Counted from the first letter of the stretch, positions 38,601 to 45,329 are shown. The stretch: DNA of 64,000 nucleotides from Trichostrongylus colubriformis (GCA_963978905.1 OZ022259.1:51478727-51542726), one strand, 5' to 3'. Made by a program: numbers and translations. Notes: a model not told the origin generated them from the letters alone.

Positions 38601-38963
38601 GCGTATTTTCGTGCTTCTGAACGGAATAAAAACGTTCATTTAGTAAGGGCCTATGCAATTATAAGGTGCGTTATCGGCACGAGTCATGTCCAGGCTGTCA
38701 CCGTCCCTCCCAACGCCCATAGAACCTTCCTACATGTAGACTAGCACTTATTCTCCCTTGTTTTCATGCAAGGTGAGATGAAAATTTTGAGAGCATATCG
38801 AATAATACTTGCTACCTCCAAAACCTTTTATGAAAACTTACTATGTTTTCCCCCATCCAATCAATGTTCCAATAATGAGCACAGCGAAAGTGACAGCCAC
38901 GAGGACGACAGCACAAAAACCGAGCCGAAAGGCGATTCTTCTCTCGTCCGCCTCCTTTCTATC
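2488..38963 (-). CDS. Gene B: M1 (gluzincin) aminopeptidase, H11-like, whole span in window
   Basis: Multi-exon zinc aminopeptidase of family M1, predicted type II membrane protein that trims N-terminal residues from peptides outside the cell (in Haemonchus the H11 relatives sit on the gut brush border). I placed 19 exons, about 750 residues: membrane anchor, N-terminal beta domain, GAMEN, HELAH with the third zinc ligand Glu 18 residues on, ISYQKGA with the catalytic Tyr, then the ERAP1-like helical C-domain. From 35562 to 2488 every exon junction is in matching phase with GT/AG borders, so the gene is probably expressed. The initiator Met exon, one stalk exon between 38842 and 35562, and the last exons left of position 1 are not seen. 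Introns reach 7 kb and are full of transposons. Same strand as the paralogue gene A. Confidence 0.93.
3624..3724 (-). CDS. Gene B exon: '[18 protein letters not shown]'
   Basis: C-domain helix exon starting [18 protein letters not shown] and ending DDNRFQD. Its duplicate in gene A (61241-61341) is the same length and differs by a few bases. Phase 0 in, phase 2 out, donor GG|GTGAAG. Confidence 0.9.
4004..4076 (-). tRNA. tRNA-like sequence (identity unclear, possibly a pseudogene)
   Basis: Folds as a 73-nt cloverleaf: acceptor GTGTCGG/CCGACAC, D-arm GTGT..GCAC, anticodon stem TATGC/GCATG, T-arm GCGGG-TTCGAGT-CCCGT. The anticodon loop is CCAGAAA, which by position reads AGA (Ser), but position 33 is C rather than U and there is no long serine variable arm. 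Faces a second copy 68 bases away. Confidence 0.55.
4145..4217 (+). tRNA. Second tRNA-like sequence, inverted partner
   Basis: Same cloverleaf on the other strand: acceptor GTGTTGA/TCGACAC (with a compensated change relative to the first copy), identical D-arm, anticodon loop CCGGAAA (GGA by position), T-loop TTTGAGT. The acceptor differs from the first copy at both sides of the stem yet still pairs. Confidence 0.5.
4233..5798 (+). mobile_element. Tc1-like transposon with long inverted ends
   Basis: 1566 bp, TA duplication at 4231-4232 and 5799-5800. Ends start CAGT(G/A)GCGGTCAAAAGTTTGG and stay complementary for about 85 bases (up to AAGAAACAACCGAG and beyond), far longer than the element's coding needs. 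Confidence 0.93.
4524..5547 (+). pseudogene. Tc1 transposase with one stop and one frameshift
   Basis: DD34E transposase: helix-turn-helix ([27 protein letters not shown]), a TAG at 4806-4808, then the same frame continues through SVQRRLR and [12 protein letters not shown] (first Asp), QHDNDLKH (second Asp), and after a shift near 5320 [17 protein letters not shown] (Glu). Only two lesions, so a rather young copy. Confidence 0.92.
5952..6902. mobile_element. 951-bp mariner-end MITE
   Basis: Ends TTA(A/G)GTTGTAAGGAAAGTT..GGCCGGTTTT inverted, TA duplicated at 5950-5951 and 6903-6904. The paralogous block has ...TCCGTTATGCATTGAGG at 61.92 kb, an empty site. Outer bases resemble the mariner at 1219 (TTAGGTTG..GGAAAGTTCT). 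No coding frame seen inside. Confidence 0.85.
7108..8462. mobile_element. 1355-bp foldback element (TTGGGTTGAGGAATAAG family)
   Basis: Two arms of about 650 bases, near-perfect inverted copies meeting at a hairpin centre near 7811 (CGACACATGGTG). Each arm carries several repeats of a motif like CGATAGAGCTTTTTTGCTCTAC. Ends TTGGGTTGAGG, TA duplicated. Inserted in the duplicated block; the other copy continues straight through at about 62.31 kb. Confidence 0.9.
9640..10080 (-). pseudogene. Decayed Tc1/mariner transposase fragment
   Basis: Minus-strand remnants such as [13 protein letters not shown] and, in another frame, [16 protein letters not shown] recall mariner 'HPPYSPDLAPSDYHLF..LDN.LR.K.F'. 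No ends found. Lies in the gene B intron between 16499 and 10841... on its downstream side. Confidence 0.45.
10755..10841 (-). CDS. Gene B exon: '[15 protein letters not shown]'
   Basis: Twenty-nine codons, [20 protein letters not shown] then AEKDLKLYK, bounded by TTTTCAG and AAG|GTTAGT, phase 0 both ends. M1 C-domains usually read 'EYLPW'; here the Trp is Leu. It joins in frame to exons 5.7 kb upstream and 7 kb downstream. Confidence 0.92.
11484..12171 (+). mobile_element. IS630/mariner-type element with broken transposase
   Basis: 688 bp, ends AGGTGCGCCAAT / complement, flanked by TATA. Encodes in fragments [40 protein letters not shown] and [15 protein letters not shown], typical of the 'WFQQDGA..H....L' DDE transposases. 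N-terminal part missing or decayed. The opposite PLE arm (15.83 kb) keeps the empty site GTCCTTATACATATG. Confidence 0.88.
13914..15460 (-). mobile_element. Tc3-like transposon inside the foldback
   Basis: Ends CACTGCGTTTCATATCTATA-GGTCCACCC inverted; flanked by TA. Sister foldback sequence shows the undisturbed arm. About 1.55 kb. Confidence 0.87.
14306..15228 (-). pseudogene. Tc3-like transposase, several frameshifts
   Basis: Helix-turn-helix region 15228-14977 ([37 protein letters not shown]), middle part 14972-14694 ([40 protein letters not shown]), and 14545-14306 with [14 protein letters not shown] (second Asp) and [12 protein letters not shown]. The parts are in different frames, so it is inactive. 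Confidence 0.88.
15546..15793 (+). pseudogene. PLE GIY-YIG nuclease, C-terminal half
   Basis: Frame [48 protein letters not shown] aligns to the fuller copy at 49529-49984. The GIY-YIG core itself was split when the foldback inserted at 12617-15541: the first half (TCNAT) is left at 12616. Confidence 0.8.
16499..16615 (-). CDS. Gene B exon: '[11 protein letters not shown]...LLEYLKHEK'
   Basis: Thirty-nine codons: [20 protein letters not shown] then [14 protein letters not shown], the first helices of the ERAP1-like C-domain. Phase 0 both ends. The donor GAAAAG|GTATGT lies in a 26/29-base tandem duplication that supplies a second GAAAAG|GTATGA just downstream. Confidence 0.95.
16754..16890 (-). 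CDS. Gene B exon: 'GFYRQNYD' segment
   Basis: Contains [20 protein letters not shown] and [14 protein letters not shown]1 enzymes have 'N.....GfYRvNYd...W..i..qL..nh'. Acceptor TTTTTCCAG, donor AAG|GTAATC; phase 1 in, 0 out. Confidence 0.96.
17811..17881 (-). CDS. Gene B exon: '[10 protein letters not shown]'
   Basis: Small 71-base exon encoding [20 protein letters not shown]; matches the 'YxWxIPIxY' strand that opens the M1 beta-sandwich domain. It follows the previous exon after a 54-base intron. Donor GAG|GTAATT. Confidence 0.94.
17936..18057 (-). CDS. Gene B exon: 'MGFPLVTV...ITQSRY'
   Basis: Begins [20 protein letters not shown], then SRYKKDP and RNPKYG. This is the 'W..QxGyPvvxVxxxxxxxxxxxQxRF' segment that ends the M1 catalytic domain. 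Acceptor GCTTCAG, donor GG|GTAAGT, phase 2 out. Confidence 0.95.
18268..18771. mobile_element. 504-bp foldback MITE sharing Tc1 outer ends
   Basis: Flanked by TA (18266-18267, 18772-18773). Arms of about 200 bases. The end C(A/-)GTAGCGGTCAAAA matches the outer 15 bases of the Tc1 at 4233-5798, then diverges to ATATATGCGG. Sits in the gene B intron between 20390 and 18057. Confidence 0.82.
20390..20530 (-). CDS. Gene B exon: '[17 protein letters not shown]'
   Basis: Forty-seven codons beginning [20 protein letters not shown] and ending FADQWTVQ; the M1 form is 'YLxKHxYxNAxTxDLW...WTxQ'. Acceptor ATTTCAG, donor CAG|GTTAGG, phase 0 at both ends. Confidence 0.95.
21262..22470. repeat. Long palindrome, 1.2 kb foldback
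   Basis: TTTCTTGCAGGATATTGTTTAG at 21.26 kb is mirrored at 22.46 kb, and GACCAGGTTTGTTTT at 21.54 kb at about 22.20 kb; centre near 21.87 kb. Interrupted by small differences. No frames of interest. Confidence 0.75.
22470..22630. repeat. GC-rich hairpin MITE
   Basis: Ends ACTTTGCGCCGGGAGGGCGT and its mirror (GCCACATCCTGCCGCCGGCACCGCAAAGT, inverted). Belongs to the family with 'CATACTTTGCG..GCCGGCGGCAGG' ends also seen at 62945-63113 and 50.70-50.88 kb. Confidence 0.7.
23001..23458. mobile_element. 458-bp TTAA MITE, copy 1
   Basis: Starts AGACACCGTAAGGGA, ends CTTCCGGTTCCT, TTAA on both sides (22997-23000, 23459-23462). Nearly identical to copy 2 at 31520. No coding frame of substance. Confidence 0.9.
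24275..24475 (-). CDS. Gene B exon: 'TSHPLS' and catalytic Tyr (ISYQKGA)
   Basis: Encodes [28 protein letters not shown] and [13 protein letters not shown]. The Tyr of ISYQKGA matches the M1 transition-state Tyr. Acceptor CCTTATAG. Donor AAA|GTAGGC is preferred over GGA|GTAAAA six bases earlier because it restores the usual '...GVKRYLKKF' join to the next exon. Confidence 0.95.
24528..24644 (-). CDS. Gene B exon: third zinc ligand (WLNEGFA)
   Basis: Thirty-nine codons starting [20 protein letters not shown]. Joined to the HELAH exon it gives HExxH-x18-E exactly, so all three zinc ligands are present. Acceptor TTTACAG, donor GTG|GTATGA, phase 0 at both ends. Confidence 0.97.
24961..25915. repeat. 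Foldback of the 'TTTCGCGTGAAACTTTGCATGCGG' type with inner inverted repeat
   Basis: Left arm GAATAGTGCACGGAAAAATG, right arm GTGAAACTTTGCATACCGTC then GATTCCTTCAAG. A second inverted repeat inside (25.29-25.72 kb; GACGCATCTTCTGCG vs CGCAGAAGATGCGTC) may be a nested insertion. An open frame at 25301-25564 is crossed by a donor-like GTGAGT and is not called. Confidence 0.65.
26260..27812. mobile_element. 1553-bp palindromic element
   Basis: Ends CAGTGCTCTGCAAA inverted, TA at 26258-26259 and 27813-27814. Arms of about 780 bases are inverted copies throughout (e.g. GGATGGTCCATTAACTTACAT vs its mirror at 27.26 kb), centre near 27.03 kb. No transposase motif recognised. Confidence 0.85.
27938..28495. 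mobile_element. 558-bp TTAA MITE (GGCAGCATTAGGG family)
   Basis: TTAA at 27934-27937 and 28496-28499; ends AGGCAGCATTAGGG and CCCCTAGTGCTGTCT inverted. Related to 46821-47373 and, reversed, to about 39.80-40.27 kb. Close to the GAMEN/HELAH exons but in the intron. Confidence 0.88.
28890..28980 (-). CDS. Gene B exon: HELAH zinc-binding motif
   Basis: Encodes [14 protein letters not shown], then [11 protein letters not shown]. The two His of HELAH bind the catalytic zinc and its Glu is the general base. Acceptor ATTTCATTTCAG, donor CAG|GTTCAC. A 4.2-kb intron separates it from the exon holding the third zinc ligand. Confidence 0.97.
29040..29103 (-). CDS. Gene B exon: GAMEN exopeptidase motif
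   Basis: A 64-base exon encoding [25 protein letters not shown] binds the free N-terminus of the substrate and defines M1 exopeptidases. Acceptor ACATACAG, donor TACAG|GTGCTT; phase 1 in, phase 2 out, in frame with exons on both sides. Confidence 0.97.
29177..29297 (-). CDS. Gene B exon: entry to catalytic domain
   Basis: Forty codons beginning [20 protein letters not shown] and ending [11 protein letters not shown]; the M1 family has 'RxWxRP...Y...YFGIxFPLPKxD' here. Acceptor CCTTAAG, donor AAG|GTTTGA, phase 0 in and phase 1 out. Confidence 0.93.
29360..29481 (-). CDS. Gene B exon: '[16 protein letters not shown]' segment
   Basis: Encodes [20 protein letters not shown] and [11 protein letters not shown], the end of the M1 N-terminal domain. 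Donor CGG|GTACGT. The acceptor run TCTAGAGAG allows three start points; the middle one (29481) keeps phase 1 with the previous exon. Confidence 0.9.
30732..30874 (-). CDS. Gene B exon: '[12 protein letters not shown]' block
   Basis: Carries [20 protein letters not shown] and [10 protein letters not shown], the best conserved part of the M1 N-terminal domain. Acceptor TTTTTCTTGAG; the donor is GATTG|GTAAAG. A second donor nine bases on (AAA|GTGAGA) is possible. Phase 2 in, phase 1 out. Confidence 0.95.
31520..31977. mobile_element. 458-bp TTAA MITE, copy 2
   Basis: Same length and ends, TTAA at 31516-31519 and 31978-31981. Differs from copy 1 at a handful of positions, so these two moved recently. 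Lies in the gene B intron between 33078 and 30874. Confidence 0.9.
33078..33160 (-). CDS. Gene B exon: 'YTG...SGLYRTTY' segment
   Basis: Short exon with [20 protein letters not shown], the conserved M1 stretch before the 'QMEPTDARR' block. Acceptor CTCTTTAAG, donor AAA|GTAAGT, phase 0 in and phase 2 out, which fits both neighbours. Confidence 0.92.
33520..34402 (+). pseudogene. Mariner transposase remnant
   Basis: Frames in order: [17 protein letters not shown] and [12 protein letters not shown] (DNA-binding part, about 33.52 kb), [28 protein letters not shown] (first Asp region, about 33.87 kb), and 34169-34399 with [20 protein letters not shown] and NGNYTVD. Stops and shifts between them; the third Asp position reads 'ALSAYHLF' instead of 'APSDYHLF'. 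In the intron between 35217 and 33160. Confidence 0.85.
35217..35333 (-). CDS. Gene B exon: N-terminal domain strands
   Basis: Thirty-nine codons, phase 0 at both ends, containing [15 protein letters not shown], the loop and strand that precede the 'xYTGxI...GLYR' segment in M1 enzymes. Donor AAG|GTGAGT; the acceptor CTCCTGCAG is the weaker border. Confidence 0.85.
35390..35562 (-). CDS. Gene B exon: start of M1 N-terminal domain
   Basis: Encodes [19 protein letters not shown] then a segment like [18 protein letters not shown], the first beta strands of the M1 N-terminal domain (usual family form YDLxLKxYLP...FxGxVxI). Acceptor TTTCTAG, donor GCG|GTGAGT; starts in phase 1 and ends in phase 0. 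Confidence 0.93.
36591..37272. mobile_element. Palindrome built from two mariner 3' ends
   Basis: 682 bp, TA at 36589-36590 and 37273-37274, ends TTAGGTCTGTGTAGAATAAA inverted. Both arms encode a mariner C-terminus, read outward: minus strand [20 protein letters not shown] and [20 protein letters not shown]; plus strand [30 protein letters not shown]. No N-terminal part. In the gene B intron upstream of 35562. Confidence 0.85.
37452..37926. repeat. Foldback MITE, 'GGAATCGTGCACGGG' family
   Basis: Left AAGGAATCGTGCACGGGTAA, right CGTGCGCGATTCCTT, with inner arms TGCATGTAAAACTTCACGCA and its mirror. Same family at 24961, about 54.90-55.42 kb and 58.01-58.44 kb. Confidence 0.75.
38842..38963 (-). 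CDS. Gene B exon: cytoplasmic stub and signal anchor
   Basis: Forty codons: a charged segment (DRKEADERR) followed by about 22 hydrophobic residues ([19 protein letters not shown]), the layout of an M1 ectoenzyme's type II anchor. Acceptor TTGTTCAAG, donor ATA|GTAAGT. It ends in phase 2 and the next recognised exon needs phase 1, so at least one short exon lies between. An in-frame TGA just upstream shows the start codon must be in an earlier exon. Assignment to gene B rests on position, strand and topology, not on sequence identity. Confidence 0.62.
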
Positions 38964-39065
38964 CTTGAACAACAGAATTAATTGGTCTCAGTGCTATCCC
39001 AATAATAAGAGTGTGGGATGCCATTAGAGATGTTGTGATGTTACTCTACAACATTCAAAGATTCA

Positions 39066-39474
39066 AAGACACCAGGAAGAGGGGATTATTTTGGCTTACG
39101 GCATGGGTAACGATGCCTGCAATTCGTTAGTTACACTCACGACCTTATCGTTGCATTGCCAAGACGTCGAGTACAAATTTGATGGATTTTTTTGAAAACA
39201 TTTTCTCACTCTTTTGCTCATTCTCCCTTTCATTTATCTACTTGTTGTTATGTGCTGTTTCACAAGTTTATCATCATCATGAATGAAATGAATTTTTCTG
39301 AAGCATGCAGTTCGAGATGAAAAGCGCTAAGATCGCTAAGAGCGTCCCAAAGGGGCGTTTTTTCAACGCGATTTTCGCTGCACATTATCTTTTCTGCGTT
39401 CAAATGCTGGCTTAGGGGAACAGTTCGTTTGATATACGTATTCCTTCCTTTCCACCTCCCGGTGCTTTTAAGAA
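39066..39474. repeat. Diverged relative of the 458-bp family
   Basis: Left end CAAAGACACCAGGAAGAGG and TTTTGGCTTACGG, right end CCTCCCGGTGCTTTTAAG. Internal sequence only partly alike. Confidence 0.6.
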
Positions 39475-39794
39475 GTTGCTCCCTCATTATTCTTATAGCT
39501 TTTCAATCTGGGCGAAGGCGAAGTGCCAATGGCAAGTAACTTACTCACAGAGAGCCGCTGGCAAGTGCGAAATAGGGGCGATGCTCATTATGATTTTCAT
39601 GCGTTAAGCTTGTGCTAGCAGATACAGTAGAAGTATGCACTACGTGAGTTACAGCTGTGCACGTAAGCACTTTGAGTAAAGCTTGCCGCGATTGCGATGA
39701 GGGAAGATACCCTACCGTAAAGGATATGTCAGCTTCCGAAATCATTTTTTCCATAAGACAGAGTTCAGAGTCTGCCACCGCAGCACCTGCACTC

Positions 39795-40270
39795 AAAGGT
39801 AGCCTCAGAGGTAATGTGGTTATTGGGGAATCTCTAAAAGAAGTCACTCATATAGAAACTACGGGCCTAAGATACCTATTTATGGCGAAACCTCAACGAA
39901 AAGCGGGCTCCCGAGCTGTAGAGGCGGCGGAACGGTCAACAGCTAACGCCTTTGGATGAGAGATCCCGCCTCCACGCGACGTGGTTCTTGATTGGCTACG
40001 GTGAGAGTGGCCAAGGAGTTGCGATGGGGTTAAAGGTATCGAGGCACGCTTTCTCAGTTTTAGCGTGAAGCTCACTCAGAAAATAGATGCAAACGTTGTC
40101 CATCTCTTCGTGTTAACGACTCGGCAAAATGCCAATGGAAAACCTCCGGACTACCCGCCTCTTGACGCATTTTCGTCCGCGCACAGAATCAACGGTGATA
40201 AGAAGGTTCTTCAACTCGGGTTTTTGACCATTTCCTTCCGTTTTTCTTCACCGTCGTATTACTGAGCACT
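39795..40270. repeat. Reversed, decayed copy of the 27938-28495 family
   Basis: Reverse complement of the family: GAGGCGGCGGAACGG, CTCAGTTTTAGCGTGAAGCT and CTTCCGTTTTTCTTCACCG all match in order. Borders approximate, no clean TTAA. Confidence 0.65.
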
Positions 40271-40513
40271 CGGCCTTTATAACTAATAACATTTCTTCAC
40301 TTAAAGTTACACTATAATCACTAACTTCTTTTTCCTCTTTCTTTATATTCACCACATTTCTCACCATTCGTAGCCCCCCTCTGAACGAATCTCCCCTTTT
40401 ACTGTCTTCAAGACGATGAGACGGACAGAAAGAAACAAATCGGTTAGCTCATTAGGCAATTAGGCGATTAGGCAATTACGAAATTGGGCATCGGGCTATG
40501 AGGCGACCAGCGA

Positions 40514-40590
40514 TAAGGCCGCTTCCATACTTTGCGCACCGACGCCCATGCGCGTGACGGCGTCGGTGCGCAAAGTATGGAAGCGGCCTA
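40514..40590. repeat. 77-bp near-perfect hairpin
   Basis: Arms TAAGGCCGCTTCCATACTTT then GCGCACCGACGCC and their mirror, about 32 bases, separated by about a dozen bases. Smallest member of the 'AAGGCC..CATACTTTGCG' family. Confidence 0.8.
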
Positions 40591-40880
40591 TGGCGTATCA
40601 TTTACCCAACCGACACGTAATTCATCTTTTCCGCCCAAGCGCGTGAATAGCGAGCTCTAAACGATGCCTAAGCCCAAGGAGACACGAAAAACTGCTCCCT
40701 CGGCCACTGACAATAATGTATAGGCAAAAATAAAAATATTGTGTAAGTAATGTGTAAGTGACACGTTAGTGGTCCTGGTTTATGAGATATCTCTCTCCCT
40801 TTAGTAGTACTTGCAGTTTCAGATGTCAAGAAAGTTGGAAAAAGGGCAGAACATCAAGACTGCGTGGGTTTCTGCCTTAA

Positions 40881-41500
40881 CACGTTGGCGATATTGCGTC
40901 CCAATGCTGGGACGCACTTTTTCTGCCGCGTGGGACAATGCGTCCCAATGGTGGGATGCAGCACAGAAAATTCCTTTTTTTCCAATTGATTTGAAATCCA
41001 CAAATAATTCATTTTGATCAACATGCACCAGGGTATCCAGGGTGAACATGGACCGCTTACATGTTTTCGATGAGTTTTTTTTTCATGCTTTGTATCGCCA
41101 TCCAGCACAGTTCGTTATCATCGCTGTCGATTAACAGATTGTTAAGACTAGCAGCTCTGTGAAGTCGTCGCACGTATCCATAGTAAGTCAGGAGAATTGT
41201 GGCCATTCAACTCCTGGTCAAGATATTTATACTCGCGAGACCTCGACTTTTTCACATGCCCATCACCTGGTTAAGTACTTCCCATCATTACCATGCAGTA
41301 ATCTCTTATTCAAGCCCTCGAGGGGTAAAAATTTTTGCAGCCCTCATTACATTGTATCACGCTCAACGTACGCGCAAAATTCAGCGGGTTTGGAAAGGTA
41401 GTATCAAAAACCCCAATGCTGGGACGCCATTCTCGGCAAGGCGAGCGCGCGATGTCCCACGTGGCAGACACGTGAAAAAACGCGCGGTCGTCAACGTGTA
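40881..41500. mobile_element. Possible piggyBac-like non-autonomous element
   Basis: TTAA then CACGTTGGCGATATTGCG and GCGTCCCAATGCTGGGACGC at the left; inverted at the right: CAATGCTGGGACGC (41.41 kb) and CGCGGTCGTCAACGTG (41.48 kb). The right TTAA is not intact. No transposase found. Confidence 0.5.
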
Positions 41501-43011
41501 GTTCAATATGGATAATGAGGGGCTCCTTAAACGGGTCATCGAAAAGAAAATTGAGGGTCTAAGTGGACTAAATGGTGAAAGGGTGCCTCCGAGATTTTGA
41601 GGAGGTTTTTTTGAACAGGTCCCGCCTTTCTTGACATGGTCCGCCTCCTAGGATCGGCTTTGCCGGACAATGCTGTAGAGTAGTAAGTTGATGGTAGAGC
41701 GATACTTATCGCATCGTATTTCGTTGTATCGATCGAAATTACATAATGCTTGACGTGTCGGTTTCATGGTGAAAAAATTCACTAGTAAGTCTTTTGTCAA
41801 AGAATGGGATAAAAAGTGAATTATCCCTACCTACCGGGCTACTGAGTTGTATCATCCATTCTGGTCTTTGTTACTGACTGGCAAACACGGTTACCTTTAC
41901 GCCGTAACGGAACCGACACGTCAAGCACCACGTAAATCCGACAGATACGGTAGTACCATCACTCCCATGGCTCCCCTCCTCAGACATTGTTAAGCAAAGT
42001 CCGCCTCTGGAGAAGGATCCGGATAAAAAGCGCTTCACCCAAAAAAGGCGAGTTGGGACAATGTGCAATTACACGTTCTATGTGGCCTACTCGCATACAC
42101 GCAAAAATGTGTATAGGGAGCTTCCACGACTTCATTCCTATGGCAGATGATGGCAGACGCTTTTCCATATGAAAGGAAGGAGATACGAATTGTAGCCTAT
42201 ATCTAATGAGATGGAGGAGCTTCGTTGCAGGCCAAGCAACATTCATAGGCATGAAAGCTTTCTCAGTCAGGCCTATGCTGAGACTCACATCCTCCTGGCC
42301 ATGTTCGTCATGTCTTTATGTGTTTGTGAGCAATGGACGCTATCACCGAGACAGAAATCGCTTCTCGCCCTTCTCCCCACAAACACCCGATGAACCGACG
42401 ATCTCTCTACAGCTCAGGAGCGCACTCTTCACTGGGAGTTTCGCTGCAGATGGCTTTCCTGGACTCCTAGTTTTCATATGGAAGTTACAGTAGTTTCTCA
42501 TTTACCACATTACCCTTATTCCTGCATTAACTATAAGAGAGCTCCATGTTGATGTATGAAACATTCTTCTGAAAAGCTCGTTTCATAGAAATCTTTGATT
42601 TTTCTTTCACTCACACCGAATCTCCCTCACATACCTATGGAACCTGCCCAAATCAGCTCCCACAGCAACAAGCTTTGCTCGATCGCGAAGCCAACAAGCT
42701 CACCTGCTCAGTATAATCTATGGACAAGCTTTCCGTATTCTCAGCACTCATTGGGAGCAAATGAATGTAAATGAACCGTACTGCAGGACGTGGTAGCCAC
42801 AATGGTGGCCTTCACAAAAATAGCCACTATCACGTATCTCTTGCGGGAAGTTTTAAACGCGGCGAGTTTGCGGTCGTGTCTAACAATCGCACAGCGTATA
42901 TGATGCAAGTGGATGTGAAGCAGAACATTCGAATCCCATGAATGTTTCGCGCTTCCGCTCTAAACTGGTAGTGCAGAAGAGAGCGTGGTCGCCTTTAGCT
43001 AATGCCCTAAC

Positions 43012-43230
43012 CCTGATAAGCATCACAACATAGTCTGGCCAACCGGTATCTGGTTGAAAAAGGATGACCATATTATTCCTATGGCTGTTGAGCAGAGAGA
43101 ACACGTTCGCTGTTGTCGAATATGTGGGTTGCTGTTGCCCAGCAGTGATATCAAGCAAGGACACTGTGTTTGCACCATTCCATAGAGCGTGAACATCATA
43201 CTTAGTTAGTGCAAAAAGACTCTCCCAAAC
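43012..43230 (-). CDS. Unrecognised exon-like open frame
   Basis: An open frame of about 70 codons with protein-like composition, including YDVHALWNGANTVSLLDI and FSLLNSHRNNMVILFQPDTG followed by WPDYVVMLIR, ending at a possible donor AGG|GTTAGG (the donor type used at 20390). I do not recognise the family and see no partner exons. The left part of the same intergenic stretch is repeat. It could be a conserved exon of another gene or a transposon fragment. Confidence 0.3.
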
Positions 43231-43493
43231 AATAGACCTATTTCTTTTTTTTTTCGAGGAAAAGAGTCCGAAATGGAGGTCCTACTTTATCCGAATATTC
43301 GCAGGTGCCATGCAATCGCCCTCATCAGCTGTTATATGGCATCTGCATGCAGAACTGTACAGAAACGGAAAATGAGGACCACTTCCAAAACGTTTGGTAT
43401 CGCCATACTCACCATCGCCATACCTACCTCGTACAGATAAACCATTCTAAAAAAGTTATTTCTGGATATTGAATTTTGTTTGAGTAAAATTGG

Positions 43494-45172
43494 AGGCTTG
43501 ATATTATATTATCTCTATTGATGACCTTTCGGGCATGAGCCTTCTTCAGAAGCTTAAACTACTACTAACAGCATGATAACATTAGTGCAAGAATACTTAA
43601 TAATGAAAATCTACCAACCAGATCCTTTAGCGCGATAATATGCCGCTATTGTCAGAATGGGAAGGGAGGGGGTGACAATTTTTGAAGATGACGACTAGAA
43701 ATGACGTAGAACAGCTTATCTTTTAAATAGACAAGGATAGGGAGAGATCTTCATTTTGTCACGTGAGTCACCATTTCTCACGTATCACCTTGTTTACATT
43801 GTTATCAACTTCGTTGCCATCTTCATTTCCTCCCTATTCTTGATTGATAGTTTGTATTGCTTGATTTCCATTGTCTCCCTTATTTTCCTTTCGGCCGGCG
43901 CTACTAGATTCCTCTGAACAATAGAAACTCGCAGCTCCGACGGTACTTCTTGAGCGTGTTCGAGTGAGCGTTGTGTTGAGAATGGATTCCCTGGATAGCT
44001 TTGAGGGCTACGCACTGCTGTTGTATGTCCCTTCATTCTTCTATATACATTCTCGTGGTCAGCCTCAGAGCCTCGTAAGGTTCTGATGATGTCAAAATGC
44101 GTCGCGGCCTGAACACCAAATTTATTGCAAGTCCCGACCGCTTCACAACCCAGTTGACATTAAACGCAAAGGGGTCAGTGATGAAAGGCAACGTGAGAGG
44201 AGAAGCATAAGAGGAGATCCCCACTGTCTCCAGCCACGTCCTTGTTGTCGTTACCCATTCCGCCGCGATATTTTGCTCACTTTCGTGTAAGGATGGCAAC
44301 TTTGTGCGTGAATAATTATGTTGTGAGATGCCGGTGTAACCATCTTCTAATGGTTCCTCAGCCGCCAACTTTATGGAGTCGCACAGTGAATTTAGTTCCC
44401 CAAATGTATTCCGCAGTGCTGTTCGTGATCTTGCGACATTAACTATGTTATCGATATATCGACTAAAATAGAGCACTCCCGTCGACAAAGCTGATCTTTC
44501 AATGCTATCCATAAAAATTATCGCGAGTAACGACGCCAGTCTGCTTTCCATAGCCAATCCTCTGGTCTGCTTGTAGTAACGAGTTCGAAACCGGAATATG
44601 TATGTTCACGTTCACTATGTTTCGCAAGAGCTCTTCAACTCTTCGACACATAGACAAGTAGGTGGAGGTGGTGATAGTGCGTGCACACGTGGTAGGTGCA
44701 TACAATCTTCGACAGCTCTTCGAGTGTCAAAATTCGTATACTGTGCCACAGCGTCAAAGTTCTTTGTTCTAGAAGGTTTGCTGGTGAAATTGCTTTGTCT
44801 CAATTGCACCAGGAATTCAACATCAAAACCAACAGTAAGGAGGAAATGAAGATGGCAACGAGGTTGATAGCAATGTAAACAATGCAATACGTGAGGAATG
44901 GTGACTTACATGACAAAATGAAGATCTGTCCCTGTCCTTGCCTATATAAAGCCTGTATGAAGGATAAGCTATCTTCTCCGTCATTCCTAGTCGTCATCTC
45001 CAAGAACTGTCACCCCTCCCTTCCGTCCTAACAGTAGCGGCATATTTTCGCGTTATTAGATTTGGTTGGTGGCTTTCATTCCTAAGTATCCTTGCACTCA
45101 TGTTATGATACTGTTAGTAGGAGTTTCAGCTGATCTGGAGAAGGGCTCATGCCACTCATCATTAAAGATAGT
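43494..45172 (-). mobile_element. Penelope-like element, palindromic copy 3
   Basis: Inverted arms of about 350 bases (43494-43860 vs about 44800-45172; GCGATAATATGCCGCTATTGTC, GGAGGAAATGAAGATGGCAAC and others mirrored) enclose a reverse transcriptase fragment on the minus strand. Degenerate. Confidence 0.72.
44033..44705 (-). pseudogene. PLE reverse transcriptase fragment
   Basis: Minus strand: IPVSNSLLQADQ (44.6 kb), a frameshift, then MAMESRLASLLAIIFMDSIE and LYFSRYIDNIVNV. The PLE form is 'GLAMGxxLAPxLAxIFM...RYIDD'; here the catalytic pair is IDN rather than IDD. Confidence 0.75.
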
Positions 45173-45329
45173 AGAAAATCGAGACTTCAGTTCTACATAA
45201 ACAAGATTCAGTATTTGAACAGTGAAGCTCAGGGAACCATCTATATTCTGTTATTTTCGAGTATAAAGATCCCACACTCATGTACTATACAGATGCGATT
45301 CAAAGGCACACTCCATCGATGAGAATTTC

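Larger units (their letters stand above)
39475..43011. other. Spacer between gene B's anchor exon and the unknown exon
   Basis: Apart from the repeats at 39795-40270, 40514-40590 and 40881-41500 I see nothing I can support. A minus-strand frame at 41980-42288 has a weak C..C-like stretch (FACMRVGHIERVIAHCPNS) that recalls a zinc knuckle, but too little to call. The missing start exon of gene B could lie here. Confidence 0.4.
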
